Positions 1 to 7,550 of a DNA stretch of 12,171 nt are shown here, piece by piece. Source of the stretch: Candidatus Poseidoniales archaeon (GTDB taxonomy: Archaea > Thermoplasmatota > Poseidoniia > Poseidoniales > Thalassarchaeaceae). Position 1 is the stretch's first letter; each line of letters opens with the position of its first letter. The stretch spans positions 1-12,171 of the forward strand of contig JAKUTA010000017.1 in assembly GCA_022447885.1 (NCBI GenBank). Reading direction: 5' to 3'. Below the pieces are notes generated by a model. It did no database searches. It was not told the origin of the DNA and was given only the letters and a program-made list of their open reading frames with translations. The position numbers and the translations under genes are program-made.

Positions 1-8
1 CACTCACC

Positions 9-1265
9 TCATGCGACTGCGTTGAGCTCGGAGCGGAAGGGGGCGATTGACCTGCGATTGGCGACTATTCCGCAGTGCGCGCTCGCCTCCTCACCTAGCG
101 AAACCCGGTCGGCGTGTACCTGTTTGAGGGCGCTCACCCAGTCATCCAGCCCCGCATCGGCTGGCACCACGATTCCACCAGCACCGACAGCTTCGGGCTG
201 GGAACCGGTCGCCACCGACACGGTCGGGACGCCGAACAGCCCAGCCTCGTTGACCACCCGTCCCCATGAGCCGGTGCTGGCTACGGTCAGCATGTGTACG
301 TCTGCTCGGCTGAACACCTCCTCGACAGGCGTGTGTCCGTGCCAGGTGGTGTTGGAGAACCTGCCCAGCGCCTCGGCGTACGACCCACCACCATGGACAT
401 CTATGCGCGCTTCGGGCCATGCTGCAGCGAGGTGGGGAAGCAGTCTCTGGTAGAAGGCGGAGCCCTTCTCGGGAGTGACTCCGACGATGGCGATGCGCGG
501 CACATCGAGATCACCCTCCTCGGAGCGAGCGGACAATCCAGCCTTGCGCATGCCGTTCACCAGCACCGCGCTGCCGAACCTGCCGGCGAAGTCGACCGGG
601 AGGCGCACGTTCCTGACCGCCTTGACATCGAAGGTCGCCGCCACCTGCTCGCCCAGCCCCGCGCCGGCGCAGCAGACCGCCGCCGCGCCCTCCAGGCTCG
701 CGTGATATATCCCCGGATGGCGGAACTGCAGTTCATCGCGCACGAACACCACGTATGGGACCCCATGCGCCGTGAACCGCTCCGCGGCACCGGCCGACCA
801 GTGCAACTGTGTCACACCCACCACCGGAGAATCGGTGTCCCTCTGGCTGCCTAGGATGGTGGAGATGTGCGCATCGATCGCCTTGGCGAATCTCGCGTTC
901 GCCTTCCTCAGGTGCCTGCGCTGCAACCACCGTCGTGGTTGGCCGCTTTTCTCCGACAACCTCCACGCCAATCCGGACCAGAGGTCCTCCACCGGCAGGT
1001 CGAGCGCCCAGCGGGCGATCTGGGAATCCTCGGTCAACTCCGTGGGTGTGCCGCGTGCACCGCTCTGGAGAGCACTGACCGACCAGCCTTGCACAAGGGC
1101 AGTATCCGGAATATCAGGACTCGGTTCGAGTGGAATGTATGCTGGAGCGTCGGCAGCCAGTGGCCCGTCCCTCCCGACTCCTCTCAGCAGGGTTGCGAGG
1201 CTCATCTCGGCGCCACCGGCCGGCGGATCGAGGTCGCGCACAGCCGCGATGAGCAGCCCTGACAT
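9..1265 (-). CDS. GT4-like glycosyltransferase
   Basis: Probable GT-B fold glycosyltransferase (418 aa) that would move a sugar from a nucleotide donor onto a surface glycan, lipid or protein. The N-terminus has the family's first strand and glycine loop, with PPAGGAE at residues 14-20. The C-terminal half has the donor-site pattern: N-E-A-G-L-F-G-V-P around residues 339-347 (Glu340 in the place of the E of the EX7E motif), then Gln-Pro-Glu358 before a Gly-rich turn. I chose the ATG at 1265 because GGGAGGAGGG lies just upstream and the Rossmann-like strand starts right after it. An in-frame ATG at 1292 and a GTG at 1295 would add 9-10 residues that look unlike the family. No signal peptide or membrane span is seen, so it is probably cytosolic. 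It is divergent from a Gfo/Idh/MocA oxidoreductase. Donor and acceptor cannot be read from the sequence. Confidence 0.82.
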   Translation of the reverse strand: MSGLLIAAVRDLDPPAGGAEMSLATLLRGVGRDGPLAADAPAYIPLEPSPDIPDTALVQGWSVSALQSGARGTPTELTEDSQIARWALDLPVEDLWSGLAWRLSEKSGQPRRWLQRRHLRKANARFAKAIDAHISTILGSQRDTDSPVVGVTQLHWSAGAAERFTAHGVPYVVFVRDELQFRHPGIYHASLEGAAAVCCAGAGLGEQVAATFDVKAVRNVRLPVDFAGRFGSAVLVNGMRKAGLSARSEEGDLDVPRIAIVGVTPEKGSAFYQRLLPHLAAAWPEARIDVHGGGSYAEALGRFSNTTWHGHTPVEEVFSRADVHMLTVASTGSWGRVVNEAGLFGVPTVSVATGSQPEAVGAGGIVVPADAGLDDWVSALKQVHADRVSLGEEASAHCGIVANRRSIAPFRSELNAVA

Positions 1266-1266
1266 G

Positions 1267-1276
1267 CCCTCCTCCC
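1267..1276 (-). promoter_or_regulatory. Shine-Dalgarno site deciding the glycosyltransferase start
   Basis: On the minus strand the sequence is GGGAGGAGGG, with GGAGG ending 5 nt before the ATG at 1265. This is one of the strongest ribosome binding sites in the window. It favours the ATG at 1265 over the upstream ATG at 1292, which has no comparable site. Confidence 0.7.
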
Positions 1277-1367
1277 ATCGTCCTGCGCTCATCACATCAC
1301 CGCTTCAGCGAGCACCCTGAATGAGTTCCGGCAGCATGATACCACCCAGCCGGCACACCGCCTCCGC

Positions 1368-2414
1368 ATGGCGTTCAGCGTGGCGGTCGTCGGCACCGGC
1401 TACTGGGGCAGGAACCACCTGCGCACGCTCTCGGAGCTGCACACCGAGGGATTGCTCGACCGACTCATCGTCTGCGATGTCGACGAAGAGCGGGCGAGAG
1501 AGATGGCCGAGGAGTTCGGCTGCGACTGGCACACCGACGCCCTCACCCTCAATGAGAGGTTCAACATCAACGCCGCCACCATCGCCACTCCGACGCCGCA
1601 GCACGCCCCGATCGCCATCGCGCTCATGCAGCAGGGGGTTGACGTGCTCGTCGAGAAACCGCTGGCCATGAATGAGGTCGAGGCCGAAGAGGTCGTCGCC
1701 GCCGCCGCTACCAACGAGCGTCTGCTGATGGTCGGCCACCTGTTCCGTCATCACACCTCCATTCGTGAGGCGTGCAAGATGATCGCGCGTGGGGAGCTCG
1801 GCCCCATCCAGCACATCGAATCCGACCGCCTCTCGGTGCGCGCGCCCCGCTCCGACACCGGGGTCATCGCCGCGCTCGGCATCCATGTCATGGACATCTG
1901 CTGCCATCTGCTCGGCGACATCCCCCCTACATCAGTGACTGCCCTCGCTCTTCCATCGGACGAAGAGGGAATCGAGGATCATGCGGTCATCCATCTGCGG
2001 TTCCCCAAGGGCGCGGGGGGCAATCTGAGAGGAGTTCCATGCGTACTCACCGTCTCATGGAGAAGCCGCATCCGGGGCAAGGTTCGCGACCTGCGCATCA
2101 TCGGCCGCGATGCCAGCCTGCACATCGACTATCTCGACCATGGAGGGTTGTGGATCCACCGTCATCCCGGCAATGCCCACGGCCAGCAATGGGGTGGATT
2201 CGACGCCGCACCACGTGACCGGGTCGAACTTCCGCTCGGTGAGCCCAGCCTGACCGCCGAACTGCGCCGATTCATCCACGCGTCAAAGGGGTTCACTGAC
2301 GAGCCGTTGCTCACTTCCGGAGCTGTGGGCGTGGTGGGGGTGCGACTCGTGGAAGCGGCATTGGCATCCGCTGCTTCGGGGTCATCCGTCGCCTTCAACC
2401 AGCAGGCTGACTGA
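1368..2414 (+). CDS. Gfo/Idh/MocA family NAD-dependent oxidoreductase
   Basis: A 348-residue dehydrogenase of the Gfo/Idh/MocA family, which oxidises or reduces sugars and sugar nucleotides with NAD(P). The N-terminal Rossmann domain shows GTGYWG at residues 9-14 and an acidic residue at the end of strand two (Asp37), which usually favours NAD. The EKPL motif is at 96-99, with Lys97 the usual catalytic lysine, followed by GHLFRHH at 123-129. In the C-terminal domain GIHVMD at 171-176 supplies the conserved His173/Asp176 pair. The layout resembles UDP-N-acetylglucosamine 3-dehydrogenases (WlbA/GnnA-like), but that substrate is only inferred. The Rossmann strand begins at residue 4, so this ATG fits. 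No Shine-Dalgarno is visible, and a weak AT-rich patch (CATGATACC) about 30 nt upstream would suit a leaderless transcript. Its divergent partner is a glycosyltransferase, which supports a role in glycan precursor synthesis. Confidence 0.9.
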   Translation: MAFSVAVVGTGYWGRNHLRTLSELHTEGLLDRLIVCDVDEERAREMAEEFGCDWHTDALTLNERFNINAATIATPTPQHAPIAIALMQQGVDVLVEKPLAMNEVEAEEVVAAAATNERLLMVGHLFRHHTSIREACKMIARGELGPIQHIESDRLSVRAPRSDTGVIAALGIHVMDICCHLLGDIPPTSVTALALPSDEEGIEDHAVIHLRFPKGAGGNLRGVPCVLTVSWRSRIRGKVRDLRIIGRDASLHIDYLDHGGLWIHRHPGNAHGQQWGGFDAAPRDRVELPLGEPSLTAELRRFIHASKGFTDEPLLTSGAVGVVGVRLVEAALASAASGSSVAFNQQAD

Positions 2415-2419
2415 GCAGC

Positions 2420-2440
2420 ATTCAAGAATCGGCCTTGAAT
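2420..2440. repeat. Perfect 7-bp inverted repeat with 7-nt spacer
   Basis: ATTCAAG (2420-2426) and CTTGAAT (2434-2440) are exact reverse complements separated by AATCGGC. The dyad lies six bases after the oxidoreductase stop and 11 bases before the next ATG, so it could be a 3' hairpin or an operator. There is no T-tract. AATCGGCC also occurs twice here in direct orientation (2427-2434 and 2438-2445). It may be coincidence. Confidence 0.35.
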
Positions 2441-2451
2441 CGGCCGACCTG

Positions 2452-2793
2452 ATGGCGCCGAACCTGGCTGACCCGCTGCTCGGCCCACTCTACGACCTCT
2501 ACGTCGCGGCGCTGGGCGACACAGCCGCCTGGGCACTCGGTCACCTGACGTTGTTGGCCATCGTCGCGCTCGTCGCCTGGGTGTTGAAGAATCGCCACGA
2601 AGTGATAACCAACCTCGACCTGAGGCCGCGCACCATCGGTGGGGCGCTGGTGTTCGTCGGTTCATTCGTCGCATTGACACTGGTGTGCAACCGCTTGTTC
2701 GGTTTCCCCCTCGGCGGCGCGGTGCTCACAAGTCTCCCGAGCCTCCTGTTCGTGCTCTGGTGCTATCGCTGGCTGGAGGGCGCGCGCGCCTGA
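2452..2793 (+). CDS. Small three-span membrane protein, unknown
   Basis: I do not recognise this 113-residue protein. It has three hydrophobic segments, near residues 24-45, 62-83 and 88-108. A polar loop between the first two carries KNRHE and DLRPR, so that loop is probably cytoplasmic by the positive-inside rule. There is no cleavable signal peptide, no cysteine pair and no catalytic motif. It starts 37 nt after the oxidoreductase stop on the same strand and could be cotranscribed with it. No Shine-Dalgarno precedes the ATG. The membrane pattern and the clean fit between two genes support it as real, although a 172-codon open frame overlaps on the opposite strand. It could be a small transporter-like or accessory membrane subunit, but nothing specifies this. 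Confidence 0.6.
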   Translation: MAPNLADPLLGPLYDLYVAALGDTAAWALGHLTLLAIVALVAWVLKNRHEVITNLDLRPRTIGGALVFVGSFVALTLVCNRLFGFPLGGAVLTSLPSLLFVLWCYRWLEGARA

Positions 2794-2906
2794 GCATGCC
2801 CCTCTCACCCTCCGGTCAGGCGATGTCAGGGCCAGATACGTGATTTTCAACGGCCTCAAAGGTTCTTCAAGGGGGTTGGGGTCGGCGCATCGCTGGAGTG
2901 AGCCGC

Positions 2907-4484
2907 ATGGAGACATCGTCGGATGCCCCTGTGATCATCGTGCGCGAGCAGACCCGTGTGACATCAGGGCCAGAGGTCCAGCAGAAGATCATCCACGCCT
3001 GCCGGGCCCTCGCGTCCATTCTCAGGGGGACGCTGGGTCCACGCGGGCTCGACAAGGGATTGTACAAGTCGAACGGTGAATTCGCCATAACCTCCGACGG
3101 AGCGCGCATCATCAACGACCTGCTCATCAAGAATCCCGGAGCGAAACTGCTCGTATCCTTGGGCAAGTCACAGGAGAGCGTCATCGGGGACGGAGTCACC
3201 ACGACCGTGCTGTTCGCCGGCGCGCTGCTCGATGAAGCCGGCAGGCTCCTGCGCACAGGCGTGCATCCACTGGTGATCGTGGACGGATACCAAGCCGCAC
3301 TGTCCCATGCGCTCACACGCCTTGACGAGTTGGAGATCACGGTCACGGGAGATGATCGAGATATGCTGACACAGGTGGCTTGCACAGCCTTGTCTGGGCG
3401 AGTCGCCGCCGCTGAGAGCGAGATGTTCAGCACGATGATAGTCGATGCGCTCGACACGGTCACCCAGCAACAGGGAGACTCCACCCGCTGCGAGGCGGAG
3501 GATGTTCTGTTCGCCAAGTCGGAGGAGGGCGCCCTGTCCGATTCACGGCTCATACGCGGTGTGGTCTGGAAGAAGCGCATCCCGCTCGCGCGTATGGCGG
3601 GCGAGCGCACCGATGTGCGCATCGCAGTGCTGCACGCAGACCTGAAGCCGGCTGATCTCAGGCGCGATGCGGAGATCGAGTTCAGCGAGGTGTCCGCCTA
3701 CGAGGAGTTCATCGCCGTTCAGGAGCAGGCCCGTGAACAGCTTGCAGAGTGTCTGCTCGCCAGCGGCGCCGACCTGTTCTGCTGCTCAGGTGAAGTCGAC
3801 CGCAGCGTGCTGCACAAGCTGGCCACCGCCGACGCGCTGGTCATCGCCGACCTAGACGAGCAGCAGTTACGTCAGGTCGCTCAGGCGAGCGGCGCCAATG
3901 TGGTCGAGCACATCACCGACCTCGGCAAGGACGACCTCGGCAGGGCGGCCAGCGTCAACGCCGAATCTCGCCAAGAGACAGACGAGGTGCAGGACCGCAT
4001 CATCATCGATGGCTGTGAAGGACCGCTCGTCACCTGCTCGATCGCAGGCACGGCCTCTGTCGAGGAGGTCATCCGTGGGCTCTATGACGCCTTGCGGGCG
4101 ACCAGCCTGACCATTCGTGAAGGAGCGGCACTCACAGGAGCCGGCAGCGCGCACATGGCAGCATCACTTTCGGTCATCGAGGCCGCCGAAGCGGTTGGGG
4201 ATAGAACCAGGCTGGGCATCGAGGCGTTCTCCCGCGCTCTGGAGGTGATTCCATGGACGCTGGCATCGAACGCCGGCGCAGATGCGCTCGATGCTCTGCT
4301 GGAACTGCGCGCCAGCCAACGCAAGGCAGGACCCGCGACCGGAATCCGCGCCGACGGCACGGTCGGTGATGTGAGCGACGTGCTCGAACCGGCGCAGAGC
4401 ATCATCCACTCGCTGGCCGCAGCCACGGAGACGGCCTGCTGCCTGCTGCGCTGCGACCAGGTGATCAGCGCCCGCGGCGACTGA
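2907..4484 (+). CDS. Divergent thermosome (group II chaperonin) subunit
   Basis: A full-length (525 aa) member of the TCP-1/Cpn60 group II chaperonin family, whose proteins form double-ring ATP-driven folding cages in the cytosol. LGPRGLDK (43-50), the protrusion helix region (about 260-285), Asp394 in LYDAL (the position of the hydrolytic aspartate) and SNAGADALD (454-462) match the family in order. Three motifs depart from it: ASDGA/NDGA reads SDGA (63-66), the phosphate motif GDGTTT reads GDGVTTT (94-100), and the GGGAxE turn reads GAGSAHM (411-417). The C-terminus ends in ARGD with no Gly-Gly-Met repeats. It is therefore probably a derived paralogue rather than the main folding subunit, and it may be weak or inactive as an ATPase (inference). 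I chose the ATG at 2907 with GGAG eight bases upstream. An in-frame GTG at 2898 would add three residues. Confidence 0.88.
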   Translation: METSSDAPVIIVREQTRVTSGPEVQQKIIHACRALASILRGTLGPRGLDKGLYKSNGEFAITSDGARIINDLLIKNPGAKLLVSLGKSQESVIGDGVTTTVLFAGALLDEAGRLLRTGVHPLVIVDGYQAALSHALTRLDELEITVTGDDRDMLTQVACTALSGRVAAAESEMFSTMIVDALDTVTQQQGDSTRCEAEDVLFAKSEEGALSDSRLIRGVVWKKRIPLARMAGERTDVRIAVLHADLKPADLRRDAEIEFSEVSAYEEFIAVQEQAREQLAECLLASGADLFCCSGEVDRSVLHKLATADALVIADLDEQQLRQVAQASGANVVEHITDLGKDDLGRAASVNAESRQETDEVQDRIIIDGCEGPLVTCSIAGTASVEEVIRGLYDALRATSLTIREGAALTGAGSAHMAASLSVIEAAEAVGDRTRLGIEAFSRALEVIPWTLASNAGADALDALLELRASQRKAGPATGIRADGTVGDVSDVLEPAQSIIHSLAAATETACCLLRCDQVISARGD

Positions 4485-4562
4485 ACGCGAATGCCAGTCG
4501 CTCCGAACGTTGCCGGTTGATTCAAAGGCGTAATCGTCATCGAGTTACAATGGGTCCTGTTG

Positions 4563-6227
4563 ATGGGGTCGTTCGAGCAGCCCGGAACAAGTTCCGAAGT
4601 GCCTGAGCGTAGCGGCGAGGACGCCCCGCGAGCGCTCATCAGCGTCTACGACAAGACCGGCGTCAGCGCGCTCGCGGTCGCACTCGAGGCGATGGGTTGG
4701 AGCATCCTCAGCACGGGCGGGACCGCACGTCTGCTCAGGGAGTCCGGGGTGGAAGTGACTGACGTCAGTTCGGTGACGGAACATCCCGAGATCTTCGATG
4801 GGCGGGTCAAGACCCTGCACCCGGCGATTCACGGCCCGATTCTCGCCCGCGGCAACAATCCTGACGATCTGGATACACTCGACAGGCTCGGATACCCACG
4901 AATAGACATGGTCGTCGTCAACCTCTACCCCTTCGAGCAGGTGGCCGCCCGCGACCCTCCGGTGGGAATGGACGAACTCATCGAGATGGTCGACATCGGT
5001 GGCCCGACGCTCCTGCGCGCCGCCGCCAAGAACCACGCCGACATGCTCGTGCTAGCCGATGTCAGTCAGTATGACGAGGTGCTGCAGATCCTGCAGGAGA
5101 CCGACGGGGACCCCGCCTCCGTTCCCCTCGACGTTCGCCAACGACTGGCGCTCATCGCCTTCCAACGCACCGCCGCCTACGACATCGCGCTGGCCAACAC
5201 CCTCGCCACCCGCTTCAACGGCGCTGACGAAGGGGCCGACGAACTGCCTCCGAAACTGCTGATATCAGGTGGAGTGCTGCAGAACCTGCGCTATGGGGAG
5301 AACCCTCACCAGCGAGCTGGATTCTATGATGGCGCTCGCTCCGGAGAGCCGCCCACAGGACTCGCCGCCGCCGTGCAGCACCACGGGAAGGCACTGTCGT
5401 TCAACAACTATCTCGACCTCGATGCCGCGCTCAGGTTCGCCCGCTCGCTGACCGGCCCCACCTGGGAGCAGTGGCCGCACTGCTGTGTGATCATCAAGCA
5501 CACCAATGCGTGTGGAGTGGCCGTCACCAGCGATCAGGTGAGCGCTTGGGATGCCGCGCTGGCTTCCGACCCGGAATCAGCGTACGGTTGTGTCATCGCC
5601 TTCAACCAGGTCGTCACGATCACCACCGCCGAGGCCATCGGCGACCATTTCGTCGAGTGCATCATCGCGCCCGGGTTCCAGCCCGAGGCGCTGGAGATGC
5701 TGGCGCGCAAGAAGAACCGCCGTCTGCTCACCCTGAGCCCGTTCACCCCGCTTCCCGAAGAACTCCGCTGGCGACAGGTGGACGGCGGCTGGTTATCGCA
5801 GACCGAGGGCGCGCCCGTGGTGGATTGGGCCGCAGTCGAGTGTGTGACGGAAGCACAGGTCGATGCGCAGGTTCGCGAACTGGCAGCGTTCGGGGTCGCC
5901 GTATGTGCGCAGGTGAAGAGCAACTGCGTCGTCATCGTGCAACCGACCGAGACCGGATTCGCGACGGTCGGAATCGGGCCAGGCCAGACCAGCCGAGTCG
6001 AAGCGGTGAGGATCGCCGCACGGCGCGCCGAGCAGAGAGCAGAAGGTGCATTGCTCGTCTCCGACGCCTTCTTCCCGTTCCGCGACGGCCTCGATGCCGC
6101 CCACGAGATCGGGATAACGACGATCGTCCAGCCCGGAGGATCCATCCGCGACGCTGATGTCATCGCGGCCGCCGACGAGCATGGCATGGTGATGCTGTTC
6201 ACCAATGTGCGGCTGTTCCGTCACTGA
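4563..6227 (+). CDS. purH: Bifunctional AICAR formyltransferase / IMP cyclohydrolase
   Basis: PurH (554 aa) performs the last two steps of de novo IMP synthesis: 10-formyl-THF dependent formylation of AICAR, then ring closure to IMP. The cyclohydrolase domain (about 22-165) has ISVYDKTG, FDGRVKTLHP (79-87) with its active-site lysine, NLYPF (120-124) and AAKNH (154-158). The transferase domain has LRYGENPHQR (242-251), the catalytic Lys312-His313 pair in KHTN, VKSN, GPGQTSRVEA, SDAFFPFRDG and QPGGSIRD, ending TNVRLFRH where most enzymes have TGxRHFRH. All known catalytic positions appear intact. The N-terminus is about 20 residues longer than usual. The start could instead be GTG at 4599, and a TTG lies directly upstream of the ATG at 4563. 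There is no clear Shine-Dalgarno. The stop overlaps the convergent DUF454 gene by 7 bp, and purN lies about 600 bp downstream. Confidence 0.96.
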   Translation: MGSFEQPGTSSEVPERSGEDAPRALISVYDKTGVSALAVALEAMGWSILSTGGTARLLRESGVEVTDVSSVTEHPEIFDGRVKTLHPAIHGPILARGNNPDDLDTLDRLGYPRIDMVVVNLYPFEQVAARDPPVGMDELIEMVDIGGPTLLRAAAKNHADMLVLADVSQYDEVLQILQETDGDPASVPLDVRQRLALIAFQRTAAYDIALANTLATRFNGADEGADELPPKLLISGGVLQNLRYGENPHQRAGFYDGARSGEPPTGLAAAVQHHGKALSFNNYLDLDAALRFARSLTGPTWEQWPHCCVIIKHTNACGVAVTSDQVSAWDAALASDPESAYGCVIAFNQVVTITTAEAIGDHFVECIIAPGFQPEALEMLARKKNRRLLTLSPFTPLPEELRWRQVDGGWLSQTEGAPVVDWAAVECVTEAQVDAQVRELAAFGVAVCAQVKSNCVVIVQPTETGFATVGIGPGQTSRVEAVRIAARRAEQRAEGALLVSDAFFPFRDGLDAAHEIGITTIVQPGGSIRDADVIAAADEHGMVMLFTNVRLFRH

Positions 6228-6718
6228 GAGCCACGTGTGGGCACCTTCGTCCCGACATACCAGATGCCGATGAGGCCGACCAGCAGGATGGTCGCCGGCC
6301 CGAATCCCGGGTCCGCCCCGTTCCAGGTGCTCGGGTCAGTCAGAACTCCTTCACCGCGCACGGAAACCTCCCACACGAAGTATGAGGAGATGGAGACCAT
6401 CATCGCGATCATCAGCATCGTGAATCGCTTGACGTGCCTTGGCAGCGTCTTGCCGGTCGCATAATAATCGTACATCGCCGAGCCGAAGAAGCGGTTGGTC
6501 AGGGTCCAACGGAACAGCCTCTCAGAGGAGAGCGAGAACAGGAATGCCGCGGGCACAGCCCATGAGACCGTCGGCCACCCTGGGATGATGATTCCGATGA
6601 GTGAGAACACTGTGAACAAGCAGCCGAATCCGACGTAGACACGACTCTTCACGGGACTGCTGCTGACGCAGTAACGCTCGACGATGGCGTCGACTGAATC
6701 CAACCTCTCCAAATCCAT
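6221..6718 (-). CDS. DUF454 (YbaN-like) membrane protein
   Basis: Probable inner-membrane protein of the DUF454/YbaN family, molecular role unknown. The family signature is clear: IGIIIPGWPT (41-50), a hydrophobic stretch, then SLSSERLFRW (62-71), TNRFFGS (74-80) and LPRHVKR (92-98), equivalent to the usual PGxPTxPF, RSSxRxxRW, FG and IPxxxK blocks. Four membrane segments are likely, near 27-48, 50-66, 99-117 and 140-157. The usual PTTPF is changed to PTVSW. I chose the ATG at 6718 (165 aa) because the conserved region follows and an AT-rich element lies about 38 nt upstream. An in-frame ATG at 6796 would add 26 unconserved, Gly/Arg-rich residues. The gene sits on the opposite strand between purH and purN, and its stop overlaps the purH stop. 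Nothing links it to purine synthesis beyond position. Confidence 0.8.
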   Translation of the reverse strand: MDLERLDSVDAIVERYCVSSSPVKSRVYVGFGCLFTVFSLIGIIIPGWPTVSWAVPAAFLFSLSSERLFRWTLTNRFFGSAMYDYYATGKTLPRHVKRFTMLMIAMMVSISSYFVWEVSVRGEGVLTDPSTWNGADPGFGPATILLVGLIGIWYVGTKVPTRGSQ

Positions 6719-6751
6719 CGTGAACACTGAAACCAGCCCCCAGCCTTTCGA

Positions 6752-6760
6752 TGATAAACG
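6752..6760. promoter_or_regulatory. Candidate TATA element between DUF454 gene and purN
   Basis: The AT-rich patch TGATAAACG stands out in a GC-rich 124-bp divergent gap. On the minus strand it reads GTTTATCA, centred about 38 nt upstream of the DUF454 ATG at 6718, which would give a short leader. On the plus strand it could serve purN with a leader of about 60 nt. The same TGATAAAC octamer occurs at 10924-10931 before the last gene. I saw no clear BRE, so this is tentative. Confidence 0.35.
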
Positions 6761-6842
6761 CGACCCTCGCCCTCCTTGCTGAATCGGTGGTGCCAACGCT
6801 CATGCTGGAGAGTCCGCTCCCCCTGACCAGCGGGGTGAACTG

Positions 6843-7550
6843 ATGTCCGAGGGCCTCCTCTTGCCGCGCACTGCTGACCCCACCGACCCGCTCCGGCTGG
6901 GGGTGCTCATCTCCGGCTCGGGTTCCGGCCTTGAAGCACTGCTGCAACATCAACGGTCCGCGCGTGGTTCGGGAGGTTGCCCCCACGTGACGGTGGTCGT
7001 GATCTCCGACAAGCCCGACGTCAAGGGTCTTGAGCGCGCCGCCGACTTCCAGGTTCCAGCCGAAGTGGTGCCACTTCCTGCTCGTGCTGACTTCGATGAT
7101 ACGGCCGCTTGGAGGCATGCGCACGAGGATGCGGTCGACACCGTGCTCGATGCGCACGAGGTGGAACTGGTCGTCTGCAGCGGCTACATGCGCATCCTCA
7201 CTGAACGCTTCCTCGCGCCGTGGCTCGGTCGCATCGTCAACATCCATCCGAGCCCTTGGGGCCCGGATGGGGCGTTGTTCCCCGGCGCTCATGGGGTTCG
7301 CGACCTGCTGGCCGCCGGACACCCCACCGCAGGTGCCTCGGTCCACTTCGTCACCCCGGGAGTCGACGATGGCCCCCTGATAGCCACCGAGGAGACACCT
7401 GTTGGACCGGGTGAGGACGAGGATGCACTGGGAGCCCGGGTCAGGGTTGAGATCGAGCACCGACTCTATCCCGCGGTCATCGATGCCATCGCCGCGGGCC
7501 GAGTCACGTTCGACGGCGACCGCGTTCGAGTTCGCGACGACGGGCCATGA
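6843..7550 (+). CDS. purN: Phosphoribosylglycinamide formyltransferase
   Basis: PurN (235 aa) transfers formyl from 10-formyl-THF to GAR, step three of de novo purine synthesis. VLISGSGSGLEALL (21-34) is the phosphate-binding loop. SGYMRIL (113-119), the catalytic Asn133 and His135 in NIHPS, and VHFVTPGVDDG (167-177), with Asp175 the probable catalytic aspartate, are all in the expected order. The loop after HPS is unusual: where family members have LLPxFPG it reads PWGPDGALFPG, about four residues longer. About 17 extra residues precede the core, and it ends in a charged tail. GGGGTGA ends 4 nt before the ATG and supports this start. Its last 47 bp overlap the end of the convergent mobA-like gene. 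With purH nearby it covers both formyl-transfer steps of the pathway. Confidence 0.93.
   Translation: MSEGLLLPRTADPTDPLRLGVLISGSGSGLEALLQHQRSARGSGGCPHVTVVVISDKPDVKGLERAADFQVPAEVVPLPARADFDDTAAWRHAHEDAVDTVLDAHEVELVVCSGYMRILTERFLAPWLGRIVNIHPSPWGPDGALFPGAHGVRDLLAAGHPTAGASVHFVTPGVDDGPLIATEETPVGPGEDEDALGARVRVEIEHRLYPAVIDAIAAGRVTFDGDRVRVRDDGP

Noticed and set aside
2162..2680. Minus-strand frame opposite the oxidoreductase end and the 113-aa protein
   Set aside because: Its Arg-rich low-complexity translation is typical of a shadow frame. The plus-strand membrane protein has coherent hydrophobic segments.
2826..2974. Direct repeat TCAGGGCCAGA at 2826-2836 and 2964-2974
   Set aside because: An 11-base match is expected by chance several times in a 12-kb window, and one copy lies inside the coding region.
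2867..3622. Open frame of 251 codons on the minus strand opposite the chaperonin
   Set aside because: Its Ser/Arg-rich product has no recognisable domain and it lies wholly opposite a well-supported gene.
6522..7460. Long open frame on the minus strand (about 312 codons) across the DUF454 start and purN
   Set aside because: It lies antisense to two recognised genes, its product has no family features, and it is rich in His/Arg/Gly as expected of a shadow frame in GC-rich DNA.
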